Assembly: GCA_943787435.1 (NCBI GenBank) | Contig: CALSMK010000010.1 | Location: 1 to 49,109, forward strand | Reading direction: 5' to 3' | DNA length: 49,109 nt | Source: an uncultured Flavobacteriales bacterium | Lineage (GTDB): Bacteria > Bacteroidota > Bacteroidia > Flavobacteriales_D > Sanyastnellaceae | Part shown: piece after piece, positions 43,739 through 49,109 of the stretch | Position numbering within the stretch: position 1 is the stretch's first letter | Layout: each line of letters begins with the position of its first letter | Translations under genes and position numbers: made by a program | The notes under the pieces: model-generated | The model's input: only the letters and a program-made list of their open reading frames with translations | What the model was told of the DNA's origin: nothing | The model's database searches: none

Positions 43739-44334
43739 GGCCTCAGAATGTCAATTCTTCCAGAAGCATCCAATTTGACCATGCTGGAAGTCTGACTCCC
43801 TTTGCGGTCTCGCCCCGTCACACACGCGTGATCCACACCTGTCCTGACTGCCTTGGGGATTTCATCAAAATGACCTGGGGTGGGGTGCCCCGTTAAATTG
43901 GCCGAAGTGCTCACCAGGGGAACATCAATGCCCCGAATGATGAATTGAAGAAAGGGGTCGTGGACCACCCTCATCGCCAAGCTTCCGTCTTCACCCAACA
44001 AAGCGGGAGCCACATCTCGGCCACCTGGAAGAACCAAAGTCATCGGACGGCCACTGGAGCCAGCCTCCCGAAGCAAATCCCAAGCAATGTCAGGCACGGG
44101 GTTGGCATATTCCTCCAGCAAACCTTCAGCATCCAACAACACCAACGAGGGTTGAGCCCCTTCTCGGCCCTTGAGTTGGTAAAGCTTCTCCAACGCTTCT
44201 GGATCGTCTGCGCGACAACCCAGTCCCCAGACGGTATCCGTAGGGTAGAGTATAACTCCGCCAGCCTTAAGGGAGCGTACAGTCAAGATGGCGTCTTGCC
44301 GCCAAGGGGCATTCTTTAATGCGCGTGGCGCCAC
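43735..44334 (-). CDS. tsaC: Threonylcarbamoyl-AMP synthase (Sua5/YrdC/TsaC)
   Basis: 199 aa, YrdC domain only. Makes threonylcarbamoyl-AMP for t6A37 of tRNA. Motifs are [20 protein letters not shown] (30-49), [20 protein letters not shown] and the [10 protein letters not shown] segment. It overlaps the end of purC by 19 bp and cca by 4 bp. MtaB in this window modifies the same base further. Confidence 0.93.
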   Translation of the reverse strand: MAPRALKNAPWRQDAILTVRSLKAGGVILYPTDTVWGLGCRADDPEALEKLYQLKGREGAQPSLVLLDAEGLLEEYANPVPDIAWDLLREAGSSGRPMTLVLPGGRDVAPALLGEDGSLAMRVVHDPFLQFIIRGIDVPLVSTSANLTGHPTPGHFDEIPKAVRTGVDHACVTGRDRKGSQTSSMVKLDASGRIDILRP

Positions 44335-45278
44335 GATGCAATGTTTTTTTGGATGCGTTCTACTGTGTCCGATTCTTCAGGCCTCACAAAAGTCAAGCCC
44401 GATACCTGCTCATACAATGACACGTAACGGTCGCTCACGGATTGAACAAAAGCCTCAGTCATCTCTGGAATCACCTGGCCTTCTTTGCCCATGAAGCCAC
44501 CTTCAATCAGCCACTCTCTTACGAATTCTTTGCTCAACTGGGCTTGCGGTTCACCCGCCATTTGACGGGCTTCAAAGCCGTCCAAATGAAAATAACGGCT
44601 GCTGTCTGGGGTGTGAACCTCATCCATCAACATCAATTTTCCTTCGTAAAGGCCAAACTCGTATTTGGTGTCCACCAAAATCAAGCCCTGTTCAGCAGCC
44701 ATCTCTTGACCGCGCTTGAACAAGGCTTTCGTGACCGAGGCCATTTCCCGGTAAAGCGACTCAGGAAGCAAGCCTTGGGACAAGATTTCCGCTTCAGAGA
44801 TGTCTTCATCATGGCCCTCTTCCGCCTTGGTCGCAGGTGTAATGATGGGCGCCGGAAAGGCGTCATGCTCCTTCATTCCGTCTGGCATTCTTACGCCGCA
44901 CAAGACCCGCTCACCGGAACGGTAAGTTCGCCAAGCATGGCCTGTGAGGTGACCGCGAATGACCATCTCCAATCGGATGGGCTCACACCTTTTTCCAACA
45001 GCCACATTGGGATCTGGCGCATCCTCAAACCACACGGGAACAATGTCCGAAACGGCGTTCAACATGTGCGCCGCCAGTTGATTCAAGACCTGACCCTTCA
45101 GTGGAATTGGCTTTGGCAAGACCACATCAAAGGCGGAAATCCGATCACTGGCCACCATCAAAAGACGACCATCTGCCAAGCTGTGGACATCGCGAACCTT
45201 GCCCCGATAAAATTCAGTTTCACCCTCGAAATGCAACCTTTGGTCAAAGAGGGGAGTGGGTAGAACAGATGTGCTCAT
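44316..45278 (-). CDS. purC: Phosphoribosylaminoimidazole-succinocarboxamide synthase
   Basis: 320 aa, the long type. Joins CAIR and aspartate in purine synthesis. Motifs are [55 protein letters not shown] and [13 protein letters not shown]. Middle gene of phoH-purC-tsaC-cca, with ATGA overlap to phoH. Confidence 0.96.
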   Translation of the reverse strand: MSTSVLPTPLFDQRLHFEGETEFYRGKVRDVHSLADGRLLMVASDRISAFDVVLPKPIPLKGQVLNQLAAHMLNAVSDIVPVWFEDAPDPNVAVGKRCEPIRLEMVIRGHLTGHAWRTYRSGERVLCGVRMPDGMKEHDAFPAPIITPATKAEEGHDEDISEAEILSQGLLPESLYREMASVTKALFKRGQEMAAEQGLILVDTKYEFGLYEGKLMLMDEVHTPDSSRYFHLDGFEARQMAGEPQAQLSKEFVREWLIEGGFMGKEGQVIPEMTEAFVQSVSDRYVSLYEQVSGLTFVRPEESDTVERIQKNIASWRHAH

Positions 45279-46348
45279 GATTCAGAGGGTGCAATATCGG
45301 AATCAACCGGATCATCTTCCCCTTCTTCGTCGTCCTGTGGCTTGTGCCATTTTTGAGCAGGCACTTGCCCCATGGAGGGCCCCATTCCCCCTTCATATCT
45401 GTTTCCTTCTTCTTGCTCAAAAGCAATGATCACGCGTTTCACCAGTGCGTGTCGAACCACATCGTCTCCGGTAAGCTCCACAAAAGACAAACCTTCCACT
45501 CCGCGAAGAACGCGCCGCGCAAAGCGCAGGCCACTTTCCTGCTTCTTCGGCAAATCGACCTGTGAGGCATCTCCCGTCACAATGAACTTTGCAGACCGCC
45601 CCATTCTGGTCAGGAACATTTTCATTTGGGCGACCGTCGCATTCTGCGCCTCATCCAAAATCACAAATGCCTTGTCCAGTGTTCTGCCTCTCATGAACGC
45701 GAGCGGCGCAATCTCAATCACCCCCTTTTCGAGGTGGTCGGCTACACGGTCATGCGGCAACATGTCAGTCAAGGCATCATACAACGGCTGCATGTATGGA
45801 TCGAGCTTCTCCTTCAAGTCTCCCGGCAAGAAGCCCAGATTTTCTCCAGCTTCAACCGCGGGACGCGTCATGATGATGCGCCGAACTTTCTTTTCCTTCA
45901 ATGCTTGCACAGCCAAAGCAACCGCCGTGTACGTCTTGCCCGAGCCAGCTGGCCCGATGGCAAAGACCATGTCATTGGCCCGGACTTTTTCAACCAATTT
46001 CCGCTGGTTGGGTGTCCTGGCCGTTACCCGCAATCCACCAGGCCCGTAAACCAAGGTGTCATCATCTGTTGCGGACCGTTTCACCACCTCGCCGTCCTCG
46101 CGAACCAAGCGTTCCAATTCGTCCTCTTCCAGTTTGCCGTAGCGTTCAAGGTGCCAGACAATGAGGTCCCATTTTGCTGCAAAGACATCAATGTCGGCCT
46201 TGGAGCCCATGGCTTTGACCTCATTTCCACGGCCCACCAACTTCAGTTTTGGGAAGTGTCCTTTGAGGGCGGCAAACTTTCTGTGCCCAACGCCAAAAAA
46301 CTCCAGCGGAGCTACTTCAGGCAGGGGAAAACGGCGTTCAATGGCCAT
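45275..46348 (-). CDS. PhoH family ATPase (YbeZ-like)
   Basis: 357 aa. An N-terminal KH-like part precedes the P-loop [18 protein letters not shown] near residue 132. [25 protein letters not shown] (Walker B) and [12 protein letters not shown] follow in family order. The last 40 residues are acidic and disordered. PhoH/YbeZ proteins act in RNA metabolism with YbeY. It heads the operon with purC. A TAGCTTTG box lies 37 nt upstream. Confidence 0.93.
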   Translation of the reverse strand: MAIERRFPLPEVAPLEFFGVGHRKFAALKGHFPKLKLVGRGNEVKAMGSKADIDVFAAKWDLIVWHLERYGKLEEDELERLVREDGEVVKRSATDDDTLVYGPGGLRVTARTPNQRKLVEKVRANDMVFAIGPAGSGKTYTAVALAVQALKEKKVRRIIMTRPAVEAGENLGFLPGDLKEKLDPYMQPLYDALTDMLPHDRVADHLEKGVIEIAPLAFMRGRTLDKAFVILDEAQNATVAQMKMFLTRMGRSAKFIVTGDASQVDLPKKQESGLRFARRVLRGVEGLSFVELTGDDVVRHALVKRVIIAFEQEEGNRYEGGMGPSMGQVPAQKWHKPQDDEEGEDDPVDSDIAPSES

Positions 46349-46385
46349 GTGTCAACTTCTATGGGGGGAATTTCCTCGAAGAATG

Positions 46386-46393
46386 CAAAGCTA
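46386..46393 (-). promoter_or_regulatory. -7 promoter box TAGCTTTG upstream of phoH
   Basis: Exact TAnnTTTG on the minus strand, 37 nt before the phoH ATG, so this transcript would have a leader of about 30 nt, unlike the leaderless set. Confidence 0.4.
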
Positions 46394-46425
46394 CTCCGCG
46401 CAGGGCTTCCGGATTTTTGTACCCC

Positions 46426-47276
46426 ATGGCACCACCGGAAGCCACACCTCGCATCATCACCCTCACCTCGGACTACGGGGCGGAGAGTTTGTATGCTGCT
46501 GCTTTGAAAGGCGCGATCATTCAACAAGACGCCCGCGTTCGAATCGTGGACATCACGCATGACATTCGCCCGTTCGACACCAACGCTGCGGCTTTTGCTC
46601 TGCGCGCAACGGCCCCTCATTTCCCGAGAGGTACGGTTCACTTGATCGCCATGAACACCAACCAGCAAGACGACTACGTGCATCGCGTGATGGAGTTGGG
46701 TGGGCAATTTTATGTGGGATTGGACGACGGCATATTCAGCCTGATTGCAAACCGAAAAGCCCGATGCCATTCACGACATCAACGTTCAATCCGAAAAGTG
46801 ACATTCTCACATTTCCCGAACGTCACTTGTTTGTCCAAGTCTCCTGTCACTTGGCTCAAGGTGGTGTTCCCGCCGTCATTGGAAGGCCCTCCGCCGGTTG
46901 GGAGGAAAGCGAATGGCAACGGCCTTTGATTGGAGGCCAACTACGTTCAAGGCACAGTCATTCACATCGACCGCTACGGCAACCTCATCACCAACATTGA
47001 TGAGCGCACATTCAAGGACGTGGGCCGGGACCGACCTTTTCGAATTCCACTTCGCGCCAGTCGGATGGACGTGACCCGAATTCACACCTCCTATTCAGAA
47101 GTCCCCAGTGGAGAGCGTGTGTGGCACTGTTCAACCACATGGGCCTCTTAGAAATTGCCATTCGACATGGAGCCAATGGCAGTGGAGGAGGGGCAAGCCA
47201 ATTGTTTGGACTCAAGGAAAACGCCACCGTTCGCATTGAGTTTGAAGCCGCTCCAAAAGCAGGAAGCCTGATTTGA
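46426..47276 (+). pseudogene. SAM hydrolase (SAM hydroxide adenosyltransferase, DUF62), frame-disrupted
   Basis: About 283 aa if repaired. The family splits S-adenosylmethionine into adenosine and methionine using water. The N-terminal part is clear: ITLTSDYGAESLYAAALKGA, VDITHDIRPFDTNAAAF and YVGLDDGIFSLI (the start ATG at 46426 gives the family N-terminus). The frame then shifts near 46755-46800. SDILTFPERHLFVQV and LAQGGVPAVIGRP read in a second frame, YVQGTVIHIDRYGNLITNI in another from about 46930, and after 47108 VALFNHMGLLEIAIRHGANG runs to the stop. Conserved motifs are kept across all frames, so errors in the sequence are the likely cause. Confidence 0.85.
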
Positions 47277-47280
47277 CCCT

Positions 47281-47577
47281 ATGATTCTCCGAACCGTTCA
47301 CATGTCATTCCGCCCGAATATGGTCGATGCCTTTTTGGAACTTTTCGCACAACACCGCGAGTCCATTGCAAGCCAACCCGGATGCCATTCCGTGCAACTC
47401 ATTCAATCCAATGATCATCCAGAGCAACTGAGCACTGTGAGCGTTTGGGACAGTCAACACGACCTGGATGCCTATCGCAAAAGCGTTCTTTTTTCTCAAG
47501 TTTGGCCTGCAACGAAATCGCTGTTTGCGGATCCGGGCGACTGCAAAAAAGCCATCGGCTGCTCTGGGCTTTCCTAA
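47281..47577 (+). CDS. ABM-fold (YgiN-like) small protein
   Basis: 98 aa. The pattern ILRTVHMSFRPNMVDAFLEL, QPGCHSVQLIQSN, LSTVSVWDSQHDLDAYRKS and a C-terminal helix is the antibiotic-biosynthesis monooxygenase dimeric barrel. Members are quinol monooxygenases or uncharacterised. It lies 4 bp after the SAM hydrolase and 15 bp before gldF. The reaction is unknown. Confidence 0.75.
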   Translation: MILRTVHMSFRPNMVDAFLELFAQHRESIASQPGCHSVQLIQSNDHPEQLSTVSVWDSQHDLDAYRKSVLFSQVWPATKSLFADPGDCKKAIGCSGLS

Positions 47578-47592
47578 TTTCGGACCGCATTC

Positions 47593-48327
47593 ATGACAGC
47601 ATTTGTACAAAAAAGGAACTGCGGGCATTCCTCTCCTCTGTGATTGGGGCGGTGGTGATCTCCGTTTTTCTTCTGGTGAGCGGACTCTTTCATTGGGTCT
47701 TCCCAGGCCAGTGGAATTTATTGGAAACCGGCGTGGCAGAATTGACCAGTTTCTTCTTGTTCACCCCTTGGGTTTTTCTCTTCCTCATTCCAGCCATCAC
47801 CATGCGCAGCATTGCTGAGGAACGAAAAAAACGGAACGCTCGAGCTCCTGCTCACACACCCTTTGGACCCTCATCGAATTGTGTGGGCCAAATTTTTGGC
47901 CGGAACCACTTTGGTGGCCGCAGCATTGGTTCCCACTTTGGCCGGGTACTTCGTGCTCCATCAACTCGGCAACCCTGTGGGCAACATCGACGATGGCTCA
48001 GTGTTGGCTGGCTACTTGGGGCTTCTGTTGCTCGGTGCAGCCTTTGTTGCCACAGGCTTGGCCACCTCGGCGCGAACAGACAGCCAAGTGGTGGCCTTTT
48101 TATCCTCTGCACTGGTCTGCATGTTGATGTATTACGGCCCATCTGCCTTGGGGTCCTATTCCCTTTTTGGAGCGGGAGACCACCTCGTTCAATGGTTTGG
48201 CATGGAGACCCATTTCCGCTCCATTGGAACAGGGGTGGTCATCATTTCTGATGTGGCTTGGTTCGTCGCATATACCTTCATCGCTCTGGCCATCGCCATG
48301 CGGCACATTCAACCTGGACGCGCATGA
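47593..48327 (+). CDS. gldF: Gliding motility ABC transporter permease GldF (two homopolymer frameshifts)
   Basis: 244 aa after repair. GldF is the permease of the GldAFG transporter tied to gliding and T9SS. KELRAFLSSVIGAVV, LVSGLFHWVFPGQWN, FFLFTPWVFLFLIPAITMRS, NGTLELLLTHPLDPHRIV and VLHQLGNPVGNID match the family strongly. The frame breaks at an A-run of 6 (47604-47609; 7 expected) and again at an A-run of 7 (47825-47831; 6 expected). The two errors cancel in length: 735 nt is a multiple of 3. The start is ATG 47593 (MTAFVQK). It overlaps gldG by 4 bp. Confidence 0.88.
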
Positions 48328-49109
48328 AGACCATGGATTGGATTCAAGGGCCCCATGGAAAAGGGTGGAGGGGTGCTGCATTGGCCTTGGTCATCCTTGG
48401 GCTTTTGGCCCAATGGCCGCTTCGTTTGGATGTGACTGAAGACCAAAGGCACAGTCTCTCTTCAGCCACCAACGACATGCTCTCTGAGCTGGCCGGGGGG
48501 GAAGACGACGTTTTGGTCAAGTGCTACCTCGAAGGCGACTTTCCAGCTCGCTACCGCCGGCTTGGAGACGAAATCAAGTCAAAACTGAGAACTTTTGCCC
48601 GCAAGAGCAATGGTCGAGTCAGGTGGCAATTCATCGATGTGACAGGCTCCGGCGATGACAAAACCATCGGCGAAACTGAGTTGGCCTTGTACGAACAAGG
48701 GCTCAGGTTCACCAGGATTGCCCATAGAGAAGGAGGGGCAACAACGTTTCAAAACGTGTGGCCCTGTGCCGTGGTGACCGTAAAAGGGGTGGATTATCCC
48801 GTACAATTCCTACGTTCTGAAAACATGGACCCCGACGAAGTGATGGTCCAAAATGCCATCACGCAGGTGGAGTTCAACTTGGGACAAGCCATCCGGATGG
48901 GATTGCGAAACCGAAGACCTGTCGTGGGCATTCTTCAAGGGCACGGTTGTTTCCTGCCTGTGGAGACCGCTGACTTCACCAATTCTTTATCTGAGACTGC
49001 AGATGTGGTCGACGTGAAACTCGATGGCTCTGTAGATGCCCTTTGCGAAACCATAGAAGGTCGCCCATGGAGACAGCCCAAATACGATGCCTTGGTGGTG
49101 GCTGGGCCA
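48324..49109 (+). CDS. gldG: Gliding motility-associated ABC transporter substrate-binding protein GldG (partial)
   Basis: First 262 codons; runs off the window. An N-terminal membrane anchor (AALALVILGLLAQWPLRLDV) is followed by the family start VTEDQRHSLSSATNDMLSEL. VKCYLEGDFPARYRRL, LGDEIKSKLRTFA and VVGILQGHGCFLPVETADF follow, typical of GldG/DUF7088-type proteins. ATGA overlap with gldF supports a gldFG operon. The frame is intact throughout. Confidence 0.9.
   Translation, partial: MKTMDWIQGPHGKGWRGAALALVILGLLAQWPLRLDVTEDQRHSLSSATNDMLSELAGGEDDVLVKCYLEGDFPARYRRLGDEIKSKLRTFARKSNGRVRWQFIDVTGSGDDKTIGETELALYEQGLRFTRIAHREGGATTFQNVWPCAVVTVKGVDYPVQFLRSENMDPDEVMVQNAITQVEFNLGQAIRMGLRNRRPVVGILQGHGCFLPVETADFTNSLSETADVVDVKLDGSVDALCETIEGRPWRQPKYDALVVAGP

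Noticed and set aside
47600-47840. Programmed frameshifting in gldF
   Set aside because: Two separate A-runs are wrong in opposite directions and the repaired protein matches the family end to end; error is simpler.
1-49109. tRNA, rRNA, CRISPR arrays, insertion sequences, prophage
   Set aside because: No cloverleaf-like short gene, spaced direct repeats, transposase or integrase was seen; gaps between genes are almost all under 160 bp.

Overview
The window is from a member of the Bacteroidota, most likely a Flavobacteriales-type marine lineage of moderate GC. The evidence is type IX secretion (T9SS) sorting tails on at least four large proteins, a GldF/GldG pair at the right end, a PUR-type DUF3276 protein, the order parA-parB-DUF5683-dapB-lepB-wbqC, a long-form LepB, and promoter boxes of the TAnnTTTG type. 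It is a chromosomal core region. No tRNA, rRNA, insertion sequence, prophage or CRISPR array was seen.

Layout. 1-1218 is dnaA, badly broken by indels. 1219-1513 is its AT-rich upstream region with inverted and direct repeats. 1514-5477 is a tight minus-strand operon: gcvT, comB-like phosphatase, a P1 nuclease/phospholipase C-fold enzyme, and a DUF3524 glycosyltransferase related to the tRNA-queuosine mannosyltransferase. A lone RelE/ParE-like gene follows on the plus strand. 5833-11824 is the minus-strand operon UPF0173 hydrolase, parA, parB, DUF5683, dapB, lepB, wbqC. Then come DUF3276, a PKD-rich T9SS type B protein, and the plus-strand pair DEAD-box helicase and msrB. 17319-22236 runs on the minus strand: mtaB, lgt, suhB, then an ECF sigma factor with a small membrane protein and a periplasmic Spy-like protein. 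22349-27255 holds two secreted T9SS type A proteins: an FG-GAP/UnbV protein and a pentaheme cytochrome. 27265-32090 is exoIII, an aminoacyl-tRNA-protein transferase, aldehyde dehydrogenase, SPFH and NfeD. Two paralogous FG-GAP/UnbV proteins flank the divergent pair coaE/rpe (32.2-38.8 kb). The right part has clpS, a LytTR regulator, a Trp-rich YopX-like protein, glnS, the operon phoH-purC-tsaC-cca, and divergently a SAM hydrolase, an ABM-fold protein, gldF and gldG (cut by the window edge).

Themes. Several genes serve tRNA and translation (glnS, cca, tsaC, mtaB, the queuosine glycosyltransferase relative). clpS and the aminoacyl-tRNA-protein transferase point to an N-degron route. lgt, lepB and the T9SS tails describe protein export to the surface. 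Sequence quality is uneven: dnaA, one UnbV paralogue, the SPFH gene, the SAM hydrolase and gldF carry indels, several in homopolymers, with conserved motifs surviving in alternating frames. This looks like base-calling error rather than gene decay.

The most interesting signal is not a gene. In at least six genes that head transcription units, the Bacteroidota -7 box (TAnnTTTG, or one mismatch from it) lies exactly 4 nt before the start codon (gcvT, clpS and glnS exact; mtaB, nfeD and rpe with one mismatch). This predicts leaderless mRNAs.
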